Shown piece after piece: positions 8,495-16,353 of a DNA stretch of 64,000 bases. The notes beneath the pieces were generated by a model. That model was not told where the DNA came from. It did no database searches and worked only from the letters and a program-made list of their open reading frames with translations. Location of the stretch: contig NZ_CP133771.1 of the NCBI RefSeq assembly GCF_031348265.1, positions 3,038,001 through 3,102,000 on the forward strand, written 5' to 3'. This DNA is from Streptomyces collinus. GTDB lineage: Bacteria > Actinomycetota > Actinomycetes > Streptomycetales > Streptomycetaceae. The translations under genes and the position numbers were made by a program. The number at the start of each line of letters is the position of its first letter. Position 1 is the stretch's first letter.

Positions 8495-9694
8495 ATGCCC
8501 CGTACAGCGGCTCCCCTTCTGACGTCCCCCATCCCCCGTGTCGCCGACAGCGACCGGCGCCGCACCAGTGCGAGCGTCGTCCTGCGGTCCGTGCTGGAGC
8601 ACGGGCCGGTCGCGCGCAGCACCATCGCCCGGCTGACGGGCCTGTCACCGGCGTCGGTCACCGACTACTGCGCCCGGTTCGCCGAGTTGGGGCTCATCCG
8701 GGAGTCCGCCGTGCCGCGGCGGTCCAAGGGTGTGGGGCGGCCGCATCTGCCGGTCGACCTGGACGACTCCCGGTTCGTGGTGGGCGGGGTGCACGTGGCG
8801 GTGCCGTACACGACGGTCGCGCTCCTGGATCTGCGTGGGCGGGTGCTGGCCCGCAGCGAGGTGAAGCACGGACGGGCCCAGCCCGCGCAGGTGCTGGCCC
8901 GGGCCGCCGACACGCTGGCGGCGCTGCTCGCCGGGGCACCGGGCAGCAGGGCGCTGGGGGTCGGGTTCGCCGCGGGCGGCTGGGTGGACCGGGACTCGGG
9001 CACCGTCGTGGAGCATCCGCTGCTGGGCTGGCGCGAGGTGCCGGTGCGGGAGGTGCTCGGGGCGCGCACCGGGCTGCCGGTCCATGTGGACGGCCACGCA
9101 CGGGCGTTGGTGAACGCGGAGCGGCTGTTCGGGCGGGCGCGGGGCAGCCGCAGTGTGCTGCACCTGTTCGCGGGCCATGTCGTGGACGCGGCGTTCGCCA
9201 CCCATGACGAGGTGCACCACGGCCCGCGCTCCCAGGCGGGGTCGATCGCCCATCTGCCGGTGCCGGGCGGCACGGAGCCCTGCGACTGCGGCCGGCTGGG
9301 CTGCCTCCAGGCCGAACTGAGCGAAGGGACGCTGTGCCGGCGGGCCCGTGCGGCGGGCGTCGTCGACGGGGTGAACCCGATGCACGTGGTCGATGCCGCG
9401 GCGGCCGGCGACCCGGTGGCCGTGCGGCTGCTGCGGGAGCGGTCGCGCCGGGTGGGTCGTGCCGTCGGGCTGCTGCTCGATGTGCTCAATCCCGAGCGGG
9501 TGGTCGTGACGGAGATCGGGGTCATGCACCGGGCGGACTGTCTGGCCGCGCTGCGGGAGGAGGTCGGAGCGGATCGCGCCGCGACCGTCTCGCCTGTCAG
9601 TTTCCCGGATTCCGTGCTGGCCGTTGCGGGTGGCGCGGTGGCGCTCGACGTCCTTTACCGGGATCCGCTGGCCGCGTCACCTGACGCTATTTAA
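8495..9694 (+). CDS. ROK-family transcriptional regulator
   Basis: This 399-residue protein has an N-terminal winged helix (about 20-80, with TSASVVLRSVLEHGPVARST and LTGLSPASVTDYC) and a C-terminal sugar-kinase-like ROK domain. The ROK zinc motif is intact at Cys263, Cys265 and Cys270 (CDCGRLGC). The ATG at 8495 follows AGGAAG. ROK regulators usually respond to sugars or sugar phosphates. Here the gene lies between a Cys-type leader peptide and a sulfonate uptake operon, so it may regulate that operon and its ligand could be a sulfonated sugar. That ligand idea is inference only. Confidence 0.9.
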   Translation: MPRTAAPLLTSPIPRVADSDRRRTSASVVLRSVLEHGPVARSTIARLTGLSPASVTDYCARFAELGLIRESAVPRRSKGVGRPHLPVDLDDSRFVVGGVHVAVPYTTVALLDLRGRVLARSEVKHGRAQPAQVLARAADTLAALLAGAPGSRALGVGFAAGGWVDRDSGTVVEHPLLGWREVPVREVLGARTGLPVHVDGHARALVNAERLFGRARGSRSVLHLFAGHVVDAAFATHDEVHHGPRSQAGSIAHLPVPGGTEPCDCGRLGCLQAELSEGTLCRRARAAGVVDGVNPMHVVDAAAAGDPVAVRLLRERSRRVGRAVGLLLDVLNPERVVVTEIGVMHRADCLAALREEVGADRAATVSPVSFPDSVLAVAGGAVALDVLYRDPLAASPDAI

Positions 9695-9711
9695 TTCAGA
9701 AACTCGGAATG

Positions 9712-9748
9712 TTGACAGAGCGGGCCGCCGACCAGGAACATCCTGTTC
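9712..9748 (+). promoter_or_regulatory. Promoter of the sulfonate operon (-35 TTGACA, -10 GAACAT)
   Basis: A perfect TTGACA (9712-9717) is followed after 18 bp by GAACAT (9736-9741). The next seven bases lead directly to the ATG of a Cys-rich mini-ORF at 9749. As with the promoter at 8302, a leaderless transcript starting at the mini-ORF is expected. Confidence 0.6.
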
Positions 9749-9787
9749 ATGAGCCCGCTCACGAGCTGTCGCACCCTCTGTTGCTGA
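9749..9787 (+). CDS. 12-residue leader peptide ending in Cys-Cys
   Basis: The mini-ORF encodes MSPLTSCRTLCC followed by TGA. Three of 12 residues are cysteine and the last two sense codons are TGT TGC. Leaderless polycysteine mini-ORFs are known in mycobacteria as cysteine-responsive attenuators of sulfur operons, and this has the same layout. It lies at a predicted transcription start and is followed by a strong hairpin (9847-9891) before the sulfonate-binding protein gene. When Cys-tRNA is short, the ribosome should stall at the end of the peptide. A weak AGGA also lies 11 bases upstream, so conventional initiation is possible. Confidence 0.7.
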   Translation: MSPLTSCRTLCC

Positions 9788-9846
9788 CCCGTTGACGCGC
9801 CCCCGGCGCCCCTTCACGGAGCGTCTTCTTCTTCCTTTGTGACATT

Positions 9847-9904
9847 CGCGTGAATTCCTTGGCAGGTCATTTCCTGCCCGGAATTCCGCGCGCTGTGCCG
9901 TTTT
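9847..9904 (+). promoter_or_regulatory. Attenuator-like hairpin before the sulfonate operon
   Basis: GAATTCC-TT-GGCAGG (9852-9866) pairs with CCTGCC-C-GGAATTC (9873-9886) around a TCATTT loop. Flanking CGCG pairs extend the stem. Four T residues follow at about 9900. The hairpin lies 60 bases after the Cys-Cys mini-ORF and 34 bases before the next gene, where an attenuator would be expected. Confidence 0.65.
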
Positions 9905-9924
9905 CCATACCCAGGGAGCCTCCC

Positions 9925-10983
9925 ATGCCCTCGCCCCCCGTTTCCGGTCCCGACCGGCGCCTGTTCCTGACCTCGCTGCTCGGCGTGACGGCCGCGGCGG
10001 CCGGACTGAGCGGCTGCGCGGACAGCAGCGCCGCGGCCGACGAGACGGCCTCCGACGCTCCACTGGCCTCCAAGGTCCCCGCGGGGACGGGCCTGAAGAT
10101 CTCCTCGTACCAGAACGCGCAGCAACTCCAGTTCAAGCTGGCCGGATTCGACGATCTGCCGTTCAAGGTGTCCAACTGGCTGAACATCGGCGCGGGCCCC
10201 GATGTCATCAACGCCTTCCGCGCGCAGTCCCTGGACGTCGCCAACAACGCCGGGATTCCGCCGATCCAGGCTCACTACCAGGGCTTCGACGCGAAGATCG
10301 TCGCGATCAACATCACCCGCAAGCCCAACTACCTCTTCGCCACCAAGCCCGGCAGCGACATCCGCCGGGTCTCCGGCTTCCGGGGCAAGCGGCTGGCCTT
10401 CTCCCAGGGCCAGGCGCAGGGCGTCGTCCTGCTGCGGGCGCTGAAGAAGGCCGGGCTGGCGTACGACGACGTGGAGCTGGTGCCGCTGACCAGCAACCAG
10501 TTCCTCACCGCCCTGCAGTCCGGGCAGGTGGACATCGCCCCGCTCGCCAACACCCAGGCACCCGCGTATCTGACGCAGTACAAGTCCGCCCGCACCATCG
10601 CCACGGACGTGGTGGACCTGCTGAGCCTGCTGTGGGCGCCGGTGTCGGTGCTGAACGACCGGGCGAAGGCCGCCGCGGTCGCCGCGTACGTCCCGTACTG
10701 GGCGAAGAGCCAGGTGTGGACGTACGAGCACCCCGACGAGTGGAACGAGCGGTTCTACGTCGGCACGCAGAACCTGACCCTCGCCCAGGCGAAGGCGGTC
10801 ACCGCGCTGGCCAACAAGCCGCTGTTCCCGCCCCGTTGGGACGAGGCGATCCGGTGGGAGCAGGAGACCGCCGATCTGCTCGCGGAGGGCGGCTTCGTGA
10901 AGAAGTTCGACGTCTCCGAACTCTTCGACCACCGCTTCGAGTCGCTCGCGGCGAAGGCCGTGCCCGCGGAGTACCGGAGGTGA
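9925..10983 (+). CDS. Sulfonate ABC transporter substrate-binding lipoprotein (SsuA-like)
   Basis: This 352-residue protein begins with a Tat-like twin arginine (DRRLFLTSLLG) and a lipobox LSGC near residue 30, so it should be a lipoprotein outside the membrane. The rest resembles the NrtA/SsuA/TauA periplasmic-binding fold (KISSYQNAQQLQFKLAGF, QFLTALQSGQVDIAPLANTQ). The ATG at 9925 follows AGGGAG. A GTG at 9850 in the same frame lies inside the hairpin and was rejected. It delivers a sulfonate, or a related organosulfur compound, to the following permease. The operon continues with permease, ATPase, monooxygenase and dioxygenase. Confidence 0.88.
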   Translation: MPSPPVSGPDRRLFLTSLLGVTAAAAGLSGCADSSAAADETASDAPLASKVPAGTGLKISSYQNAQQLQFKLAGFDDLPFKVSNWLNIGAGPDVINAFRAQSLDVANNAGIPPIQAHYQGFDAKIVAINITRKPNYLFATKPGSDIRRVSGFRGKRLAFSQGQAQGVVLLRALKKAGLAYDDVELVPLTSNQFLTALQSGQVDIAPLANTQAPAYLTQYKSARTIATDVVDLLSLLWAPVSVLNDRAKAAAVAAYVPYWAKSQVWTYEHPDEWNERFYVGTQNLTLAQAKAVTALANKPLFPPRWDEAIRWEQETADLLAEGGFVKKFDVSELFDHRFESLAAKAVPAEYRR

Positions 10984-10988
10984 CCGCC

Positions 10989-11876
10989 GTGACCACGACG
11001 ACGCACACGACGACGCACTCGTCGACCCAGTCGACGACCACGACCGCCACCCCGCCGCTCGTCGCCCTCGCCGAGGACGGGACGCGCCAGGTGCGCCGGC
11101 GCCGGCGGCTGGCCCCCGGCAAGCGGCTGCCCGCCACCCGGCTCGTCGGGCCCGCGGCCGTCCTCGCCCTGTGGAGCGTCGCCTCCGCCGCCGGGCTGCT
11201 CGACCCGGGCGCGATCCCGGCCCCCTGGACCGTGCTGGAGACGGGCAGCCGGCTGTGGAGCGCGGGCACGCTGCCGGACGACATCCTGACCTCGTTGCAG
11301 CGCGCGGCCACCGGCTTCTCGATCGGCCTGGTCGTGGGGATCCTGCTCGCGCTGGCGTCCGGGCTGACCCGGACCGGGGAGGCGCTGATCGACGGGACGG
11401 TGAACCTCAACCGGGCGATCCCGACCCTGGGTCTGATCCCGCTGTTCATCCTCTGGCTGGGCATCGGCGAGACCTTCAAGATCGCCATCATCGCGATCGT
11501 CGTCTACATCCCGATCTACCTCAACACACACGCCGCGCTGTCCGGCATCGACAGCCGCTTCGTCGAACTCGCCGAGGTGCAGGGCCTGTCGAAGCTCCGG
11601 TTCATCCGGCAGGTCGTCGTACCCGGCGCGCTGCCCGGCTTCTTCGTCGGGCTGCGGCTCGGGGTCACCGGATCCTGGCTGGGCCTGGTGGTGCTGGAGC
11701 AGATCAACGCCACCAGCGGCCTCGGCTACATGATGTTCCAGGCGCAGAACTACGGCCAGACGGACGTCATCCTCGTCGGCCTGGTCGTCTACGGCATCTT
11801 CGGCCTCATCTCCGACAGCGCGGTCCGTCTTGTCGAACGGAGGGTGCTGTCATGGCGCCGCACACTGAGCAGCTGA
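10989..11876 (+). CDS. Sulfonate ABC transporter permease (SsuC-like)
   Basis: This is a 295-residue inner-membrane protein with about six helices and the binding-protein-dependent permease loop (RFVELAEVQGLSKLRFIRQVVVPGALPGFF), which contacts the ATPase. GTG 10989 lies eight bases after GGAGG. The GTG at 10980, overlapping the previous stop, is the alternative. The first 25 residues are unusually rich in Thr, His and Ser (THTTTHSSTQSTTTT), a cytosolic tail of unknown role. Its 3' end overlaps the ATPase gene by 25 bases, implying coupled translation. Confidence 0.9.
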   Translation: MTTTTHTTTHSSTQSTTTTATPPLVALAEDGTRQVRRRRRLAPGKRLPATRLVGPAAVLALWSVASAAGLLDPGAIPAPWTVLETGSRLWSAGTLPDDILTSLQRAATGFSIGLVVGILLALASGLTRTGEALIDGTVNLNRAIPTLGLIPLFILWLGIGETFKIAIIAIVVYIPIYLNTHAALSGIDSRFVELAEVQGLSKLRFIRQVVVPGALPGFFVGLRLGVTGSWLGLVVLEQINATSGLGYMMFQAQNYGQTDVILVGLVVYGIFGLISDSAVRLVERRVLSWRRTLSS

Positions 11877-12586
11877 CCCGCCCCGCCGTCCAACTGCGCG
11901 GCCTGACCAGGTCGTTCGACGGGCGCACGGTCCTCGACGGCATCGACCTCGACCTGCCCGCCGGGCAGCTGACGGCCCTGCTCGGGCACAGCGGCTCCGG
12001 CAAGAGCACCCTGCTGCGGGCCATCGCCGGACTCGACCACGGCGTCACGGGCTCCGGGCAGCTGATCGCGCCCGAGCGGGTGTCGGTGGTCTTCCAGGAC
12101 TCCCGGCTGCTGCCCTGGCGGCGGGTCCTCGACAACGTGCTGCTCGGCGCGGAGGGCAAGGACGCCGGCCGCAGGGGCCGTGCGGCCCTGGAGGAGGTCG
12201 GGCTGAAGGGCCGCGAGCGGGCCTGGCCGGGCGAGCTGTCCGGCGGGGAGGCCCAGCGCGCCGCCCTGGCCCGGTCCCTGGTCCGCGAGCCGGAACTGCT
12301 GCTGGCCGACGAGCCGTTCGGGGCGCTGGACGCCCTCACCCGGATCCGGATGCACGGCCTGCTGAGGGAGCTGTGGGAGCGCCACCGGCCGTCGGTGCTG
12401 CTGGTCACGCACGACGTGGACGAGGCGATCGTGCTCGCCGACCGGGTGCTCGTCCTGGAGGAGGGCCGCATCGGCCTCGACCTCACCATCGACCGCGCGC
12501 ACCCGCGGTCGTACCGCGACCCCCTGCTCGGCGAGTACCGGGAGCGGCTGCTGGCCGCGCTCGGCGTCACGGAGGACCATCGATGA
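11852..12586 (+). CDS. Sulfonate ABC transporter ATPase (SsuB-like)
   Basis: This is the 244-residue energising subunit. The Walker A motif is GHSGSGKS (45-52), the Q-loop region VVFQDSRLLPWR, the signature LSGGE and the Walker B LLADEPFGALDALTR, followed by the switch His in VTHDVDEA. QDxRLLPW is typical of the nitrate/sulfonate/taurine branch. The ATG follows GGAGGG, and the gene overlaps the permease end by 25 bases and the next start by 4 (ATGA). Confidence 0.93.
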   Translation: MAPHTEQLTRPAVQLRGLTRSFDGRTVLDGIDLDLPAGQLTALLGHSGSGKSTLLRAIAGLDHGVTGSGQLIAPERVSVVFQDSRLLPWRRVLDNVLLGAEGKDAGRRGRAALEEVGLKGRERAWPGELSGGEAQRAALARSLVREPELLLADEPFGALDALTRIRMHGLLRELWERHRPSVLLVTHDVDEAIVLADRVLVLEEGRIGLDLTIDRAHPRSYRDPLLGEYRERLLAALGVTEDHR

Positions 12587-13926
12587 CCCGCAGACAGCTG
12601 CATCTCAACGCGTTCCTGATGAACACCGGCCACCACGAGGCGTCGTGGCGGCTGCCGGAGAGCGACCCGTACGCGCATGTGGACCTGGCGCACTACGTAC
12701 GGCTCGCCCGGATCGCCGAGCGCGGCACGTTCGACTCGCTGTTCCTCGCCGACGGCCCCCAGCTGTGGAACAACCTCGCGCAGCGGCCCGCCGGGGCACT
12801 GGAGCCGATCACGCTGCTGACCGCCCTGGCGACGGCGACCGAGCACATCGGCCTGATCGCCACGGCCTCCACCTCGTACAACTCGCCGTACAACCTGGCC
12901 CGAAAGTTCGCCACGCTGGACCATCTCAGCGGTGGCCGAGCAGGCTGGAACATCGTCACGACCGCCGGTGCCGAGGCCGCCCGGAACTTCGGTCTGGACG
13001 CCGAGCCGGCGCACGCCGAGCGGTACGCGCGGGCCGCCGAGTTCCTCGACGTGGCGCTGAAGCTGTGGGACAGCTGGGAGGACGACGCGATCGTCGCCGA
13101 CAAGGCGGCGGGCGTGTGGGGCGACGACGCGAAGATCCACCCGCCCCGGCACCAGGGGCGCTTCTTCAGCGTCGAGGGGGCGCTCAACGTGCCCCGCTCG
13201 CCGCAGGGTTACCCGCTGCTCGTGCAGGCCGGCTCCTCCGAGGACGGCAAGCGGTTCGCCGCGCGGTACGCGGAGGCAGTGTTCACCGCCCAGCAGACCG
13301 TCGAGGACGCGCAGGCCTTCTACTCCGACCTCAAGGCCCGGACGGTCGCGGCCGGCCGGGACGCGGACCACATCAAGGTGCTGCCGGGCATCGTCCCGGT
13401 GATCGGCTCCACGGAGGCCGAGGCGCGGGCGAACGAGCGGGTCCTGGAGGACCACATCGTGCACGCGCACGGCGTGGACCGCCTGGAGCGGCTGCTGCAA
13501 GTGGCCCCCGGCAGCCTGGAACTGGACGGCCCGCTCCCCGCCGATCTGCCGCCGGAGAGCGCCATCGAGGGTGCCAAGAGCCGCTACACGCTCGTCGTCG
13601 AGCTGGCCCGGCGCGAGCGGCTCACCGTGCGGCAGCTGATCGGGCGGCTCGGCGGCGGGCGCGGGCACCTCACCTTCGCCGGGACGCCCGAGCAGGTCGC
13701 CGACACCATCCAGCTCTGGTTCGAGTCGGGCGCGGCCGACGGCTTCAACATCATGCCCGCGCTGCTGCCGTCCGGCCTGGAGGCCTTCGTCGACCACGTC
13801 GTCCCGGTCCTGCGCGCCCGCGGCCTGCTCCGCACCGAGTACGGCAGCGCCCGCCGCACCCTGCGGGACCGCTACGGCCTCCCGCGCCCCGCCAATCAGC
13901 ACACCATCGCCCCCGCCCTCGTCTGA
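12583..13926 (+). CDS. FMN-dependent monooxygenase of the NtaA/SnaA/DszA family
   Basis: This is a 447-residue bacterial-luciferase-like enzyme. Recognisable stretches are MNTGHHEASWRLPESDP near the start, then LFLADGPQLWNN, TASTSYNSPYNLARKFATLD and GWNIVTTAGAEAARNFG. The family uses reduced FMN from a separate reductase to oxidise C-N or C-S bonds, as in dibenzothiophene sulfone, nitrilotriacetate and alkanesulfonate. The sulfonate transporter in front suggests oxidative C-S cleavage. No flavin reductase gene is visible nearby, so it must draw on one encoded elsewhere. The start overlaps the ATPase stop. Confidence 0.9.
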   Translation: MTRRQLHLNAFLMNTGHHEASWRLPESDPYAHVDLAHYVRLARIAERGTFDSLFLADGPQLWNNLAQRPAGALEPITLLTALATATEHIGLIATASTSYNSPYNLARKFATLDHLSGGRAGWNIVTTAGAEAARNFGLDAEPAHAERYARAAEFLDVALKLWDSWEDDAIVADKAAGVWGDDAKIHPPRHQGRFFSVEGALNVPRSPQGYPLLVQAGSSEDGKRFAARYAEAVFTAQQTVEDAQAFYSDLKARTVAAGRDADHIKVLPGIVPVIGSTEAEARANERVLEDHIVHAHGVDRLERLLQVAPGSLELDGPLPADLPPESAIEGAKSRYTLVVELARRERLTVRQLIGRLGGGRGHLTFAGTPEQVADTIQLWFESGAADGFNIMPALLPSGLEAFVDHVVPVLRARGLLRTEYGSARRTLRDRYGLPRPANQHTIAPALV

Positions 13927-13952
13927 TCCCCCTCGTCCGGAAGGAACCCGTC

Positions 13953-14846
13953 ATGGCCATCGAGATCCACAAGGTCACCGCGAACATCGGCGCCCGCGTC
14001 GAGGGCATCGACCTCACCCGTCCCCTCGACCAGGAGACCTCCACCGCCCTGCGCGAGGCGCTCAACGCCCACAAGGCCCTGGTCTTCGACGCGGAGGGCC
14101 TGGACGACGCGGGCCAGCAGGCCTTCGTCCGCCACTTCGGCGACATCACCACCGCCCACCCGACGGTGTCGGCCGTGGACGGCGCCCCGAACGTGCTGCC
14201 GGTCGACAGTGAGGGCGGCCGGGCCGCCAACCACTGGCACACCGACGTCACCTTCGTCCTCAACCCGCCGCAGGCCACCAGCCTGCGCAGCATCACCGTC
14301 CCGCCCTACGGCGGCGAGACGCTGATCGCCAGCTCGGCCGCCGCCTACCGGAACCTGCCCGACTCGCTGCGCGGCCTCGCGGACACGCTGTGGGCCGAGC
14401 ACACCAACGACTACGACTACGCCGTCCCCGAGGAGGACGTCGACGAGGAGCAGTCCGCCCGGCGCGCCCAGTTCACCTCGATCAAGTACCGCACGGTCCA
14501 CCCGGTGGTCCGCGTCCACCCCCTCACCGGGGAGCGAGGCCTGTTCATCGGCGGGTTCGCCCAGCGGATCGTGGGCCTGTCCCCCGGGGAGTCCCGCAAG
14601 ATCCTCGACCTGCTCCAGGCCTACGTCACCCGGCCGGAGAACGTCCTGCGCCACCGCTGGTCGCCGAACCAGCTCGTCCTGTTCGACAACCGGATCACCC
14701 AGCACTACGCCGTCGACAACTACGACGGCCGGCCCCGCCGCCTGCACCGGGTGACGGTCGCCGGGGACGTCCCCGTAGGGGTGGAGGGCAAGGAGAGCTA
14801 CGTCATCGAGGGCGACGCCTCGCACTACACACCGGTCGCCGCCTAG
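13953..14846 (+). CDS. TauD/TfdA-type Fe(II)/2-oxoglutarate dioxygenase
   Basis: This 297-residue enzyme hydroxylates the carbon next to a sulfonate or sulfate so that sulfite or sulfate is released. The iron ligands are His96 and Asp98 (HWHTD) and the distal His251 (ITQHYAVDNYDGR). Arg262 or Arg263 in RPRRLHRVT would bind 2-oxoglutarate. GGAAGGAA precedes the ATG. It is the last gene of the operon, with a hairpin at 14879. With the flavin monooxygenase, the cell has two chemically different desulfonation routes behind one importer. The substrate (taurine, alkylsulfate or other) is not determined. Confidence 0.9.
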   Translation: MAIEIHKVTANIGARVEGIDLTRPLDQETSTALREALNAHKALVFDAEGLDDAGQQAFVRHFGDITTAHPTVSAVDGAPNVLPVDSEGGRAANHWHTDVTFVLNPPQATSLRSITVPPYGGETLIASSAAAYRNLPDSLRGLADTLWAEHTNDYDYAVPEEDVDEEQSARRAQFTSIKYRTVHPVVRVHPLTGERGLFIGGFAQRIVGLSPGESRKILDLLQAYVTRPENVLRHRWSPNQLVLFDNRITQHYAVDNYDGRPRRLHRVTVAGDVPVGVEGKESYVIEGDASHYTPVAA

Positions 14847-14878
14847 CCACACAGAGCGACGCGACTGTCCGGATAGTG

Positions 14879-14928
14879 GGATGCCTCTTCGTGTGAGCGG
14901 AGAGGCATCCGAGACTGGCGGCGTTTTT
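14879..14928 (+). terminator. Terminator of the sulfonate operon
   Basis: A perfect 10-bp stem GGATGCCTCT / AGAGGCATCC (14879-14888 and 14901-14910) is followed by a run of five T at 14924-14928. Its position argues against the in-frame ATG at 14881 as the start of the next gene. Confidence 0.75.
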
Positions 14929-14967
14929 GCCCTCGTACGCCTCTCACGCATAGGACGAGCCGCGCCG

Positions 14968-16353
14968 ATGCCCAGCAGCACCACCACGGGGACCCCGCCC
15001 AGCACGGACGCTTCCCTCTCCCACGGTCTGAAGCAGCGCCACCTGTCGATGATCGCCCTCGGCGGGGTGATCGGAGCCGGGCTGTTCGTCGGCTCCGGTG
15101 CCGGTATCGCCGCGGCCGGTCCGTCGATCGTGGTCGCCTACGCCCTCTCCGGTGTCCTCGTGATGCTGGTGATGCGGATGCTCGGCGAGATGTCGGCCGC
15201 GTATCCGTCGTCGGGGTCGTTCTCGGCGCACGCCGAGCGGGCGATCGGCCCGTGGGCCGGGTTCACCGCCGGCTGGTCCTTCTGGGTGCTGCTCTGCACG
15301 GCCGTCGGCCTGGAGGGCATCGGCGCCGCGAAGATCGTCAGCGGCTGGCTGCCGGGCACACCGGAGTGGACGTGGGTCGCGCTGTTCATGGTCGTCTTCT
15401 GCGGCACGAACCTCGCGGCCGTGAAGAACTTCGGCGAGTTCGAGTTCTGGTTCGCGGCGCTGAAGGTCGGAGCGATCACCCTGTTCCTGGTGCTCGGTGT
15501 CCTGGCGATCCTCGGGATCCTGCCCGGCACGGACTCCCCCGGCGCCAGCCACCTCACGGACTTCCTGCCGAACGGCGGTGAGGGCCTGGTCATCGGCCTG
15601 CTCGCGTCGGTCTTCGCCTACGGCGGCCTGGAGACGGTCACCATCGCGGCGGCCGAGTCGGAGAACCCGGTCAAGGGCGTCGCGAGCGCGGTCCGTACGG
15701 CGATGTGGCGCATCGCGCTGTTCTACATCGGCTCGATGGCCGTCATCGTCACGCTGGTGCCGTGGGACTCCAAGGAGGTCGTCGAGAAGGGCCCGTACGT
15801 CGCCGCCCTCGACGAACTCGGCATCCCGGGCGCCGGCCAGCTGATGAACGTGGTCGTGCTGGTCGCCCTGCTGTCGGCGATGAACGCCAACATCTACGGC
15901 GCATCCCGCATCGCGTACTCGCTGGTGGAGCGCGGCCAGGGCCCGAAGGGGCTTGGCCGGGTCTCGGGCGGGGTGCCGCGGATCGCCGTGCTGGCGTCCT
16001 CGGTGTTCGGGTTCCTGTGCGTGCTGCTGAGCTACTGGCGGCCCGACGACGTCTTCGCCTGGCTGCTGAACATGATCGGCGCGGTGATCCTGGCCGTCTG
16101 GATCTTCATCGCCGTCTCCCAGCTGCGCCTGCGCCGCCGCCTGGAGCGCGAGTCCCCCGAGAAGCTGGCCGTGCGCATGTGGGCGTTCCCCTGGCTGACC
16201 TGGGTCGCCCTGGCCGGCATGGCCGCGGTCTTCGTCCTGATGGCCCGGGAGCCGGACACACGGGTGCAGCTGTACTCGACGGGCGGGATGATCCTGGTCC
16301 TGGCGGGGGTCGGGTACGGGTGGCAGCGGGTGCGGGCCGGGCACCGGGTCTGA
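14968..16353 (+). CDS. Amino-acid permease (APC superfamily)
   Basis: This is a 461-residue, roughly 12-helix transporter of the same branch as the permease at 2832. It carries the same GLKQRHLSMIALGGVIGAGLF, VLVMLVMRMLGEMSAAYPSSG and YGASRIAYSLVERGQGPK segments. Start 14968 gives a 25-residue tail before the signature. An AGGA lies 12 bases upstream, which is weak. The ATG at 14881 is in frame but inside the terminator hairpin. The substrate is probably an amino acid and is unassigned. The stop TGA abuts the NLR gene stop (TGATCA), so the two genes converge without spacing. Confidence 0.9.
   Translation: MPSSTTTGTPPSTDASLSHGLKQRHLSMIALGGVIGAGLFVGSGAGIAAAGPSIVVAYALSGVLVMLVMRMLGEMSAAYPSSGSFSAHAERAIGPWAGFTAGWSFWVLLCTAVGLEGIGAAKIVSGWLPGTPEWTWVALFMVVFCGTNLAAVKNFGEFEFWFAALKVGAITLFLVLGVLAILGILPGTDSPGASHLTDFLPNGGEGLVIGLLASVFAYGGLETVTIAAAESENPVKGVASAVRTAMWRIALFYIGSMAVIVTLVPWDSKEVVEKGPYVAALDELGIPGAGQLMNVVVLVALLSAMNANIYGASRIAYSLVERGQGPKGLGRVSGGVPRIAVLASSVFGFLCVLLSYWRPDDVFAWLLNMIGAVILAVWIFIAVSQLRLRRRLERESPEKLAVRMWAFPWLTWVALAGMAAVFVLMAREPDTRVQLYSTGGMILVLAGVGYGWQRVRAGHRV

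Noticed and set aside
9708..9794. 28-codon ORF MLTERAADQEHPVHE... overlapping the Cys leader
   Set aside because: No Cys-rich end and no promoter spacing. The shorter ORF starting at 9749 fits the promoter far better.
14881..14967. 29-codon N-terminal extension of the second permease
   Set aside because: Its start would lie inside the operon terminator stem and lacks a ribosome site.
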